A stretch of DNA of 64,000 nt, taken from assembly GCF_050624435.1 (NCBI RefSeq), contig NC_134543.1, forward strand, positions 126,447,475 through 126,511,474. Direction: 5' to 3'. How positions within the stretch are numbered: position 1 is the stretch's first letter; each line of letters starts with the position of its first letter. This stretch comes from Tenrec ecaudatus. Taxonomy: Eukaryota; Chordata; Mammalia; Afrosoricida; Tenrecidae. Below are positions 32,621 through 44,239 of the stretch, piece after piece. The notes beneath the pieces are model-generated. The model saw nothing but the letters and a program-made list of their open reading frames with translations. It did no database searches and was not told the DNA's origin. A program made the position numbers and the translations under genes.

Positions 32621-35026
32621 AAAAAAATTTTTTGAAGCATGACAGTGTACAGGATAGTTGGAAAATGTGGTTTGCATCTACGAAACAACTAGGAGGCAAA
32701 GGAAGACAACATGAGTGCCAAGTGGGTTACCCAACCTGAGTTCTAGAAGAATTTATAAAAACTTCCATCCATTTCTTTGACTCCCCAAGAAGAGAGGTGG
32801 TCAAATGACACTCTCTCAAGGTGAAGATAGCACCCACGGCACTGAACAAAGAAATAAAATCAAGGTTATAAAAGGTCCAAGTAAGAACATCAGGGGACCA
32901 AGAGAGGTCTTACCCTTTGTTTGCTCCCAGGATGATGCCAGGGCTGCCTTTGAGAACTGTAGCGCGTCCTAGAAAAATACTGCTTAGGAGCCAGCAGCCC
33001 TCAACAGTGCCCTCAAACATGAGAGCGACGGGGAGCACGGAGCAGTGTTTCATTCAGAATGGACTCCGGGACACCTAACAACCACGAGCCTTAGGTCTGG
33101 CTTTTTGCTGGCTATTGATCTTGGGCAATACACATGTGCTCACCTCCATGCCTTTGAGGCTGAGTGGACACTGGGCGCTCTTTCCAGCTCTGAAGAGTCT
33201 GTAAGCTTCCAAGTGACCGATTGTGTGTCGCCAGACTTCAAACTGGCACAGGGTCACATAGGGTCAAGGCAAACCCCAGGAGAAAAAGACTGAGGTTCAA
33301 GACTCAGTTCTCCCATGCCCTGGAGCTGTGAGGTTTCTGGGACGGTTTATCTTGGTTCTTGCTTCTCAACGCTTAAAGAATTCATGCGGCGGAAGCACTT
33401 TGGTAATCGCAGTAACTGTAATGAGGGAGAGGGGCGTTGCGGGGTGCAGAGTCTCAGAGTGCAAATGCTGTCTCTAGAAAGCGTGCAAGCCTGCATGGCC
33501 GGGGGCCGGGGGAAAGTTTGCCGCTTCAAGGGGGCTCCGAAAACCATGTAGACAATGGCCAGAAAGTAGAGTCCAGAGAACCAGAAGAGGAGTCCTGGGA
33601 CCAGAGTGTGGGCCCTGGGGCGGGGTGGGGGAAGGGTGCTGCATGCACTGAGGCCGCACACAGGAGAGATCCCGCACTTTCACCTGCAAGAGAGCGCCTG
33701 AAAGAGGGGGCGTGGCCTGCCGACAATCCCTGTGTAGCACCACTGGCTAGGGCATGATTGAGGGTTTTGGTTGTTCTTAGTGGCTGTGAGTTAGGGCCTA
33801 GCCTTGTGTGCCCAGGTTGACCTCCACCTGGGCATAGGTGACCTGGGTCTGAGCATGCTCAGTTCTGGATTTTCCCATAGGTGTCTTAAGTGTGCCTGAT
33901 CTTATAATCATTTGGTGGAAACAACCCCTTTTATCCCTAATCTATCTACCTATCAGAACCACGTGGAGTGTGGCAGGAAAGGGTGTGGGAGGAGCCCTGT
34001 GTGATCACCTGCACAGTATAGTTTTTGTCCCACTCCAAAATACTGAGTCACCATCCAGAGGGACTGGCTGTAAGAGGTGGCACAAGATTTGTGAGGAGCC
34101 CTGCCCCTTCCTGCTCCAAGGGCAGGAAATGTCTGGAGGAAGTGGGGAGGGTGCTTTGAAAGTCTAGAATTAAGAATGAGCAAGGAGTACTGACTGGGAT
34201 GTGGGGTTCTGTTCCCAGGGGGAGCATTATTTTAGACCAACAGGAAGGACAAAACCAGTGGTTCCCACCAATTTCCCAGGCCCAGGAAGCTGGAAATGGC
34301 TAGAGATTCCTTTCAGTTCCTCAGAGACTAGCCTCAGAGGCCTGTGACTGCCCCCTTCTCCTGCTGAGTGGGCTCAGGGGAAGAGAAAACTGGAGCTCTA
34401 CCACTCTGTTCTCATCTCATCTCCAGCTCCACTATTCGGACCTGCTTTCTGTGACCACTGAAGAAAAACTTCATGTAAAAAGACCTCTTCCCATCTGCCT
34501 CCATTGGCCAAACTCCCCATCAAAATCTAGTTTTATTCCTTTAGACTGGCAATTATACCCAAAGGAGTGTGGAGAAAGAAAAGAGAAGTTGGGGGTGCAG
34601 GGACACCTAAGAAGATGAGAGCACTATTAGCCATCAGAATTTCCACAAGGGTAGAGAGAAGGCAGGGAGACCAGTCTGAAGAAAGCAAGTCTTTGGGGAA
34701 TCCAAGTCGGAGTGAGGAGGGGTGGGAGGTGGGAGTAGGGCAGCCAGGGGTCAGAGCTTGTAGCCTGCCAAAGCCCCATCCTGGACCCTGGGCTCTGTGC
34801 CTGTTTTCTGATCTGCCACATTGTTCAGCAATTTCCTTCTCTGGAAGTAGTAAGAGGGTGGAGGGGAGGGGCAGGAGGTGGGGTGGTGGGTAGGAGATTG
34901 CATGGCTAGGAGTAAATGGAATAGGGTGAAACTGGGGGAGGGGATCTCTGGTCCATTCCCATGACCTGCTGCCCTTCCGACTACCCTGGGACTGCGTGGG
35001 AAGAGGTCTTGGAGGTGCCTGGGACT
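32621..35026. other. Intergenic stretch, no gene recognised
   Basis: No protein or repeat is identified with confidence. It includes a GC-richer part at about 33.3-33.75 kb with an unexplained hydrophobic open frame on the minus strand (see findings). Confidence 0.5.
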
Positions 35027-35075
35027 CGTGTGTGTGTGTGTGTGTATGTGTGTGCGCGTGTGCACGCACGTGTGC
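35027..35075. repeat. (TG)n microsatellite, interrupted
   Basis: A TG run grades into TGCGCG and CACG variants. Confidence 0.9.
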
Positions 35076-35419
35076 CACAAGGCAAAGAAAGTCCTTTAGG
35101 AATAGTCTCCAGTCTATGTTCCCACTGGGTTCTGCCCTGAGGGAGACAGCAGACCACCCAAGGTCACTGGTAGAACCAAGGCCCTGAAGGGCTCTTGTCT
35201 TCTAGTGACTCATGATTGGCTGGCTTCCCTGGATTTATGGGGATGCTTCTGGAACCTTATGCTAAGCTCCCAGCTTTTGGGAAGCACTCTAGCTGGAGAG
35301 GAACTAGGCATGGGAACTGAAGTCAACCATTCCCACAGTATCACCCCAAGAAGTCCAGAATCACTCACATTCCTGTGGATCTTGGAGCCAGAATGCCAAG
35401 ACATTATATGAAGGTCCAG

Positions 35420-36092
35420 TACTCTGCCTTTTTAAAAAAACTCATTTTATTGGGGCTCATACAACTCTCATATGATAATCTATACATATATCAATTGTGT
35501 AAAGAACATTTGTACATTCATTGCCCTCATCAGTCTCAAAACATTTGCTCTCAAATTAAGCCCTTGGCATTAGCTTCTCATTTTTTCCTCCTCCCTCCCC
35601 TTTCTCCCCTCCCTCGTGAACCCTTGATAATTTATAAATTATTATTTTGTCATATCTTACACTGTCCAACATCTCCCTTCACCCACTTTTTTATTATCCA
35701 TCCCCCAGGGAGGAGGTTATATGTAGATTCTTGAAATCGGTTCCTCCTTTCCACCCTACCTCCCCTCCACCCTCCCGTTATCACCACTCTCTGGTGATGG
35801 TCCTGAAGGGATCATCCGCCCTGGATTCCCTGTGTTTCCAGTTCCTATCTGTACCAGTGTACTTGCTCTGGTCTAGCCAGATTTGTAAAGTAGAATTGGA
35901 GTCATGATAGTTGAGGGGTGGGGGAGGAAGCATTAAAGAACTAGAGGAAAGTTGTATGTTTCATTGGTGCTACACTTCAGCCTGACTTGCTCGTCTCCTC
36001 CCTGTGACCCTTCTGTAAGAAGATGTCCAGTTGCCTACAGGTGGGTCTTGGCTCCTCAATCTGCACTCCCCCAATCCAAGCCATGGTATTTT
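35420..36092 (-). mobile_element. HAL1-like LINE, 5'-truncated
   Basis: The antisense family 3' region runs from TCATTTTATTGGGGCTCATAC to CTGCACTCCCCCAATCCAAGCC. It directly abuts a BovB/RTE tail. Confidence 0.82.
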
Positions 36093-36102
36093 TAACTACC
36101 TC

Positions 36103-36526
36103 ATATACATGTGAAGGTTGGACATTGACTAAGGAAGACCAAAGAAGAATCGATGTATTTGAATTATTGTTCTGGTTAAGAATATTGAAAATACTATGGA
36201 CTGCCAAAAGAACAACTTTGTGTTGAAAGAAGTACAAACAGATTGCTCCTTGGAGGAAAGACTGGTGATATTTGTCTCACATACTTTGGGCATGTTGTCA
36301 GAGGAGACCAATTTTTGGAAAAGGACGTCATGCTTGGTAAAGTGGAGCAGCAGTGGAATAGAGGAAGACCCTGCACAAAATGGATCAACGGTGGCTCTAA
36401 CAATGGTTTTAACCATAAGAACAATTGTGAGGATAGCGCAGGACTGGGTAGTGTTTCCTACTGCTGTACATCAGGTCGCTATGGGTTGAAACTGATTGGA
36501 TGACACCTAACAACAACAACAAAAAC
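36103..36526 (+). mobile_element. BovB/RTE LINE 3' end
   Basis: GACATTGACTAAGGAAGACC, AGAAGAATCGATG, ATACTATGGACTGCCAAAAG, CACATACTTTGGGCATGTTG, AAAATGGATCAACGGTGGC and the terminal GACACCTAACAACAACAAC repeat are the C-terminal part and tail of RTE/BovB as found in afrotherians. It is 5' truncated and disrupted. Confidence 0.85.
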
Positions 36527-36852
36527 GGGACAGGCTGTCCAGGTGTCACTGTTGCCACCACTGCCCACTGCCCCAACTCTGAACTTGAGTAGCAGTGCTG
36601 TCACTCATCATGTATTCATGATTATTTAATAGTTTTCTGTTTATCTGTCTGTCAAAAGTATGGGCACACTCTCCACACATGGAATTCAGGACAGATAAAC
36701 CCTCAGAAACAGTATTGGGAGTAGCAATAACATGAAGGTAGGGGGATGGTCAGGGAGGGGGACAGGGGAGAAAGGGGGAAGGTGTTGTACATGAGCTGGA
36801 CAAGAACAACTGAGACGTGAGATGGAAAGAAATAGAAAAGTATATTAACAAA

Positions 36853-36976
36853 AGGAGGAGGAGGAGTAGGAGTAGGAGGAGGAGGAGAAGAAGAAGAAGA
36901 AGAAGAAGAAGAAGAAGAAGAAGAAGAAGAAGAAGAAGAAGAAGAAGAAGAAGAAGAAGAAGAAGAAGAAGAAGAA
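36853..36976. repeat. (GGA)n(GAA)n purine tract
   Basis: About 120 bases of almost pure purine, first GGA-type units with two GTA interruptions, then some 30 GAA units. The long open frames across it (poly-Leu, poly-Arg) are artefacts. Confidence 0.95.
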
Positions 36977-37276
36977 CTTGCACAGGGACCAGCGACCTGA
37001 AAAGAACAAAATGGATCGCTGGTCCCTCCTGCTTAGAGACTTGGGTTTTTATAAGGTTTCATTAAACTGCTGAGCTGTGCAAGCAAGCTGGTACAGAAGC
37101 AGAACTTGCAGTTAAGCAGTGCAACTGAGCAAGCAGACTTTGCAGTTGCACAATTTCCTGGTACAGGATAGTCTTTTGCTGGTTTTAGGAACAAGGGGCT
37201 ATTTGGTTGTTTTGGTTTTTTTTGAAAATGCTTTAAGGCCTGAGGTTGCATTTTAAGACTGGTGCAGAATGATTGC

Positions 37277-37445
37277 TTAATATAAAATGGCTTTATTTAG
37301 GCTAACTATTACAAAGCCATCACAAGGTTGGACATATAGAACACCCCCCCCCAAGGGGGACGAATAACAGAAATGTGGGTGAAGGGAAACAACAGATGGT
37401 GTAAAGATACGAAATAATAGCAAGGTATAATTGATCAAGGATTCA
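37277..37445 (+). mobile_element. HAL1-like LINE fragment
   Basis: CAAGGGGGACGAATAACAGAAATGTGGGTGAAGGG and the AATTGATCAAGGATTCACGAGGG block are the family 3' region in sense orientation, truncated at both ends. Confidence 0.75.
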
Positions 37446-38204
37446 CGAGGGTAGTGAGAAGTCAACCCTGAGACATGGAATGGGGATAGAATTGAGACAA
37501 AGAAGGTGAGGTTAAGAGCGGCTTTATCAGGGTAGGGAAAGAGCTCCCGGGCGGGAAGGGAACATCGAGAAAGGGAAAGGAGCATCTTGGACTCCTGGGT
37601 GGGTTCTGAGACCCAAAGAGTTAGGTCAGGGAAATCACACCCTTCAGTGGGGCAGTGGGGTATGTAGGATTTGGGTCAGAGAAATATGCAAATGAGGTGA
37701 AGAGAGCTGATGGTGCTTGTGCCGATAAGGAGAAAGGAGGCTTCCTGGTGCTGCAGCTGCAGGGTCTGAGTCCTTCACAGACCAGCTTCTTGGAATGTGG
37801 GGGGAGAGGCTCCACAGTCCAGCTCTGGCCTGGAGAGACAGGGGGGAGGGGCTGCGTGGACCCTGCCTGGAGGGCTCCTTGGAATGCTGGAGGCAATGTT
37901 AATGCTGAGAAACCATCCATAAACAAATACATGTCAGTGGAAGAACATCCTGAAGTCACTGGATACTGTAGCTGGAGGCAGCTGTCCGCCCTTAATTCGG
38001 GATACCTTTGATGTACAATAGGATTTATGACCCAGTTTCTTGAGTTATTCTTTTTTACTTTATGTATTGAAATCACCTTTTAAAAATATTTCTGTGTTTG
38101 GATTCCCAGAGAGCTTTGTACAACTGAATAACAAACCAAAGTAAGAATTAGGATGGTTGAGAGCCATGCCCTCTGTAGAGTACAGACTAAATTATGCTGC
38201 AGTA
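37446..38204. other. Intergenic stretch, no gene recognised
   Basis: Nothing is identified; the open frames here lack recognisable domains. Confidence 0.45.
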
Positions 38205-38262
38205 ACAAAACCAGTTGCCTTCAAGCCAATTCTGACTCCTGACAACTGCCAGGTGAGACCTT
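38205..38262 (-). mobile_element. AfroSINE fragment
   Basis: AAACCAGTTGCCTTCAAGCC and AATTCTGACTCCTGACAACT resemble the reversed AfroSINE tail (CCATCAAGTCAATTCTGACTC). Confidence 0.5.
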
Positions 38263-38267
38263 CCCCT

Positions 38268-39660
38268 ATTTAGATCTCTGTGCATATATTTATAGGTTTA
38301 GTATTATGGTAGCAGATGGACATTGGGCCTCCACTCAAGTACTCCCTCAATGCAAGAACACTTTGTTCTATTAAAGTGGCGTTCTATGATGCTCACCTTC
38401 CCGACACAATTGCTGAAGACAAAGTGGGTGAATAAGCAAATGTGGTGAAGAAAGGTGACAGTGCTGGCTATCAAAAGATAGAGCATCTGGGGTCTTAAAG
38501 GCTTGAAGGTAAACAAGCGGCCATCTAGCTCAGAAGCAACAAAGCCCACATGGAAGAAGCACACCAGTCTGTGCGATCACGAGGTGTCGAAGGGATCAGG
38601 TATCAGGCATCATCAGAACAAAACAAATGTTACCATAGTGAATGAGGGGGAATGCCACTGGACATCCCCTTACAGAAGGGTCTCGGGAAGGAAATGAGCC
38701 CGTCAGGGTGCGATGTAGCAATGATGAAACATACAACTTTCCTCTGGTTCCTAAATGCTTCCTCCCATCCTATAATCTCAATTCTACTTTACAAATCTGG
38801 CTAGACCAGAGGATGTACACTGATACAGATAGGAACTGGAAACACAGGAAATCCAGGGAAGATGATTGCTTCAGGACCAGTGGTGCAAGTGGTGATACCT
38901 GGAGGGTGCAGGGAGGGTAGGTTGGAAAGGGGGAACCAATTACAAGGATCTACATATAGCCTCCTCCCTGGGGGATGGACAACAGAAAATGTAGTAGCTC
39001 TAGACAGCCTTGACAAGAGTGGAGCCATTTTAAGATGACAGAAGCCATTATGAACTATAAATGAACTGGCTGATATTAGGAAGGCAGGCTGTGCTGACAA
39101 GTGCAACGACTGTACCGAAGGAAATATATGTTCAAAAGGCTTGGAAGAACAACTGGAGCGATTATTGTTCAACTAAGAGCAGTGATTGTTCAACTAAGAA
39201 TGACTAACCATAATATCCTGCTTCTGTACTCTGCTTGCTTACACATCTGTACATTGCAAAAGTATAAAAACCTGTGGAAAATTAGACGGGCCACTGCTCA
39301 GACTCCTCTCAAGAGGGCTGAAGTCCCTGCGCAGGTAATAAAACTTCTTCTTTTGAACTTGTCGGTGGTCTGGGTTGTTTTCTTTCTGGGAATGGACAGT
39401 AGGCTACAACAAAAAGTGGGTGAAGGGAGACATCGGATAGTGTAAGATATGGCAAAATAATATTTTATAAGTTATCAAAGGTGCCTGAGGGAGGAGTGAG
39501 CAGGGAGGGAGGGTAAAACTGAGGAGCTGATGCCAGGGGCTTAAGTAGAAAGCAAATGTTTTGAGAATGATGAGGGCAATGAATGTACAGATGTGCTTTA
39601 CACAATTGATGTATGTATGGATTGTGCTAAGTTGTATAAACCCCTAATAAAGTGATTTAA
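38268..39660 (+). mobile_element. HAL1-like LINE, 5'-truncated, split by a solitary LTR
   Basis: The family 3' region, from TTTAGATCTCTGTGCATATA to CCCCTAATAAAGTG plus A-run, is in sense. The LTR at 38990-39408 interrupts it, and sequence on either side (AACAGAAAA / AGTGGGTGAAGGGAGAC) is contiguous in other copies. A second copy inserted into its tail. Confidence 0.88.
38990..39408 (+). mobile_element. Solitary LTR inside a HAL1-like LINE
   Basis: The 419-bp block TGTAGTAGCTC...GGCTACA has TG...CA ends, a TATA-like AGTATAAAAACC near 39.26 kb and AATAAA near 39.34 kb, giving a U3-R-U5 layout. Flanks AGAAAA and ACAAAA match 5 of 6. It looks whole as an LTR; no internal viral sequence remains. 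The class is probably ERV1 or ERVK. Confidence 0.78.
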
Positions 39661-39672
39661 AAAAAATTAGGG

Positions 39673-42600
39673 GAAGATGGTGACGGAGTAACATATACTA
39701 GAGGGACTCCACAGAATTCAGCCCAGGAGAGTTGCTTAGAGGGAAATTCAACTCAGATGGAATGCAGGAGGAGCATCATAAAGATAAGAAGGCACAGACC
39801 CACAGGGTTTTGAGGGGCTGGGGGCTTTTGACTATCCTCAGTGGAGGCTGGCTGGGGCTTGACCTTGGCCCCGCCACTGTCTCTGCCAGAGCTGGGACCA
39901 TTTGGAACCCATAGGGGGCCTTGGTCTCAACACAGTCACAGTTTGCCACCACCCTCCTCAGGGCAGGGACTAGACCCTTGCAGCTCCATGGGCAGGGATC
40001 TAGGTTCAGCTACATTGATACTTTTATTTCCATCTCTTCTCTCTATCACCCCACAGTCTTGGAGGGTTGCACAGGGGCTTTTTCTGAACACAGCCACAGC
40101 TTGCTGCCGCCACCTTGGGGCAGGGACTAAACCCTTGCACCTCCACGGGGGTGTGGGTGTGGTGGTGGGGGATTGGAACTCAACTACATTGTTGCATTTG
40201 TTTCCATCTCTTCACTATATTCCTGGAACAGGCTCAGCAGGCTTACTTTTTAATCCCCCCCCCTTTGTCTCTTTCTTGTTCTCTCACACTCCTCTGCTGA
40301 CCTCCAGACCACTCCCCTCAGCCTAGGGCATTTATGTCTACACCACACCCAGCTAGGTGAGCTCAACCCTGTGAGCTAGGTGAGCTAGGTGAGCTCCACC
40401 CGAGGCTGGGGAAAGCCCTGCTGACCTCCACCAGGGGATATTCTGCTCAACTTCGTACAGGGGAATTCTTGCCTGTGTGCCTGGAATCCTAAGGTAGCTT
40501 GGCCAATACTCCTCAACATTCCAAGCTGCTGCACAAACCTCTGCCCAACCTCCGCAACACCAAAGTAGGTAACCCACCAGCCTTCTGGGTCACTCCCCTG
40601 AGAGGGAAGCCACAGGAGGATAAAGTGGTAGGTTAATTCCACAGTGAAATTAGCTGTGGGCAGTTTGAAGAAGCATTCCTACAAGTATGCCAGAGAGAGC
40701 CAGTGCTCTTTGACTCCCTGGAAAATGGCACCTGGCTTCTCTAAAACAATGCAACGCAAATAGCCATCAGCGCCAACGACCTCAATGAAAAAAATGGGAG
40801 AAACAAAAGGCAGTAGCAGAAGATGTCCTGAACATAATAACATGCATAGAAGAAGCAGACATTGAGCTGTCACAGAAAGAAATTTTCAGAATGCTACTTG
40901 GAGTCATACACAATGTGAGGGAAACAATACAGAAAAAGGATGAAATGATAGAGGAGATAAAGGCCATACACCAAAGGGAAATACAGGAGCTTAGGGAGAA
41001 GATAACAAAAAACAGTAGCAGAAACAGGGACCTCGAGAATCAACTGGAGGAATCAGAGAACCATATCAGTGACTTGGAGGACAGTCGAGCAGACTTTAAC
41101 AAAGGCGAACAGAAATCTAATAAGATCATCAGAGAAGCTGAAGAAAACTTAAGAACTATGTCTGATGCTATGAAGTGGAACAGAATTAGAATTATTGGCT
41201 TCCAGGAGGAAGTTAAACAAAGAAGTCAACTGCAACAATAGTGAGAGAATTCTTGGAGGAAAACTTCCCCAGCTTAATGAATGGAAACCAGGCAACCATT
41301 CAGGAGGCTGAAAGAACACCAGCTAGACTAAATCCCAAGAAGAAGTCACCAAGGCACATAAGAGATAAACTATCCAACTGTGAGGAAAGGAGAAAATCAT
41401 GAGAGCAGCCAGGGAAAAACAAGGAATCACATATAAAGGTTCCCAAATAAGAATATGCTCAGACCTATCAGCAGAAACTATGAAGAAGAGGAGAGAGTGA
41501 AGTAACCTATTCCAAAAATTGAAGGAAAACAACGCAAACCCAAGAATACTCCACCCAGCCAAATTATCGATCAAGATAGATTGAGAAGTAAGTCTTCCCA
41601 GATAAGGAAAAACTAAAGGAATACGTTAGAAGAAACCCAGCCTTACAAAAGATCCTTGCCGACCCAGCACTCACCAAGCATAAATAAGAGACTGCCACAT
41701 AGAACAACCTCACCCAGAGGGCAACAAAGACAAAACAGACCCCAAGATAGCATTGGCTTAAGGATGGAAGGAAGTCAAAGTCCGCTGAGGTAAGCTTTTA
41801 AAAAATGCAAAAAGGGGATAGGGAAAAATCTACTGTATACAAATATTCCTGAGGTGAGGATCAGGTTATATGGGAGGGACCAGACCAAATACAGGGACAC
41901 ACATATTAGACAACTAAAAAGGAGGTGAGGAAAGAACAAAACATAATAAAAAAGAAATGGGTAGCAGGGGCACAGGGCACTAACCCACCCAAGGGAAGGG
42001 TATTGTTTCTATCTCCACAGGGAAAGAGGGACCAGACTTCAACCCAGTGCTCCAAGATGGGGATGCAACATGCCAGCATGGAGTAGGGAACCAGTGGAGA
42101 GGTCTGGGTGGCTGGCCCCAACCCCAACTACTAAGTGGACACCTGCCCCTCGACCCAGAAGAATTTATTTCAAAGGACGGCATTGAGTCTGCAGCTCTAG
42201 GAGAGGGGCATATCTCATCAGAGCACACGGGAGCAGATGAAGGGGGAGGAGGAGAGAGTGGAACACATCCTGGCCCACCAAGATTGGAGGACGATGACCC
42301 CAATTAGAGCAGCCAGTCCACAGCAAAGGTCACATGGCTGGCCCCACTATGAGACAAAATGCCACTCACTGACCCATAGTCCTACAGAGGACAACACTAG
42401 AGACACAGTGTGGGAATTGCAACCGTCCTGATCCCGCCACACTGAGGCAAAACATTAAGGGGGTGCAAGGGAATGGAGCAGCGAGGTCCCCAGGGAATGC
42501 TGAAGGTGGACTGTGGGTCCAGGGCGTGATGCCCCAACAGACTGGACTGGAAAACACTCCTAAAAGCCAACAAACAATCCTTGAACTAACTACAAGCTTT

Positions 42601-44227
42601 TCTTTCTTGTTGTGTTTTGGTTTTTTTTGTCACTGGTTTGTTGTTGTTTTGTTGTATATTGTTGCTTGGTTTTGCTCTACCTTGTTTTTGTGCAGGTTAT
42701 TATCTCTGCAGGTCTGTCTAAGTAAGATAGGATGGATGAACAATCTGGAGGAGAAAACAGCAGGACCGACAGTTCCGGGGGGACATGGGAGAGGGAGAAA
42801 TGGAGGGAAAGGTAGTGGTGTTAACAAAGTGATCCAAATTAGTGATGAGGAGGGTGTGGGAATCCTGGTAGGGCATCATCAAGAGTAATGTAACAAGGAG
42901 GAATTGCTGAAACCCTGGTGGGTCCTGAGCATGATAGTGGGACAGGAGGAAAGTAAAAGGAAATATAGGAAAGAGCTGGGAGACAAAGGGCATTTATAGA
43001 GGTCTAGATAAAGACAGGTACATATGCAAATATATTTATATATGAGGATGTGGAAATAGATCTATGTGCATAAATTTATAGATTTAGTATCAAGGTAGCA
43101 GAAGGACATTGGGCCTTCACTCAAGTACTCCCTCAATGCAAGAATATTTTGTTCTATTAAATTGGCATTCTATGATGCTCACCTTCCTGACAACCGCTGA
43201 AGACAAAGTGGGTGAATAAGCAAATGTGGTGAAGAAAGCTGATTGTGCCTGGCTACCAAAAGATACAGCATCTGGGGTCTTAAAGGCTTGAAGGTAAACA
43301 AGTGGCCATCTAGCTCAGAAGCAACAAAGCCCACATGGAAGAAGCACACCAGTCTGTGTGATCACGGGGTGCTGAAGGGATCAGTTATCAGAATCAAAGA
43401 ACAAAAAATCATATCATTGTGTGCTCACCTCCATGATACGATCGCTGAGGACAAATAGGTGCATAAGCAAATTTGGAGAAGAAAGTTGATGGTGTCTGGC
43501 TATTAAAAGATATAGTGTCTTGGTCTTAAAGGCTTGAAGACAAACAAGCGGCCGTCTAGCTCAGAAGCAACAAAGCCCACATGGAAGGACACACCAGTCT
43601 GTGCGATCATGAGGTCCCAAAGGGATCCGGTATAAGGCATCATCAGAACAAAAATATCTTACCATCGTGAATGGGGTGGGGGGAGTGTGGAGTGTAGACC
43701 CAAAGCCCATTTGTTGGCCACTGGACACCCCCTTACAGAAGGGTCTGGAGAAGAGACGAGCCAGTCAGGGTATGATGTAGCATCGATGAAAAATACAACT
43801 TTTCTCTAGTTCCTAAATGCTCCCCCCGCCCCCCGCCAGTATTATGATCCCAATTCTACCTTGCAAGTCTGGCTAGACCAGAGGATGAACACTGGTATAG
43901 TTAGGAACCGGAAACACAGGGAATCCAGGGTGGATGATACCTTCAGAACCAGCAGTGTGAATGGCGATACTGGAAACGTAGAGGGAGGGTGGGTTGGAAA
44001 GGGGGAACCGATTCCAAGGATCTACATGTGACCTCCTCCCTGGAGGACAGACAAGAGTTCATGAGGGAGGGGGAAGGGAGGGGAAAAATGAGGACCTGAT
44101 GCTAGGGGCTAAGTGGAGAGCAAATGTTTTGAGAATGATGAGGCAATGAATGTACAAATGTGCTTTACACAATTGATGTATGTATGGATTGTGATAAGAG
44201 TTGTATGAGCCCCTAATAAAACTTTTT
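39673..44227 (+). mobile_element. Full-length-looking HAL1-like LINE (ORF1 only)
   Basis: This 4.55 kb element starts GAAGATGGTGACGGAGTAAC and ends CCCCTAATAAAACTTTTT. It is bounded by a 12-bp duplication AAAAAATTAGGG (39661-39672 and 44228-44239). An ORF1-like region lies at about 40.69-41.7 kb; its longest open part (40891-41241) is a Glu/Lys/Arg-rich coiled coil followed by WNRIRIIGFQEE, as in L1 ORF1. The segment after it (NAKPRILHPAKL-type and GDEALTKH-type blocks) also matches L1 ORF1 ends. I see no reverse transcriptase; instead about 2.5 kb of non-coding 3' sequence follows. ORF1 carries a stop and frame breaks in this copy. Mobility would depend on L1, as for HAL1. It is the best reference for the family copies throughout the window. 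Confidence 0.85.
43190..43680 (+). repeat. Internal tandem duplication in the HAL1-like LINE
   Basis: Two successive blocks share GAATAAGCAAATGTGGTGAAGAAAGCTGA-like sequence, TAAAGGCTTGAAG, TCTAGCTCAGAAGCAACAAAGCCCACATGGAAG and CACACCAGTCTGTG. Each is about 230-240 bases. The same doubling is seen in antisense in the 45.4 and 50.9 kb copies. Confidence 0.85.
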
Positions 44228-44239
44228 AAAAAATTAGGG

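Noticed and set aside
34533-35078. A 181-codon minus-strand frame
   Set aside because: It begins in the TG microsatellite (His-Thr repeats) and shows no domain.
36750-37065. Long poly-Leu (minus) and poly-Arg (plus) open frames
   Set aside because: They only translate the GAA/GGA microsatellite.
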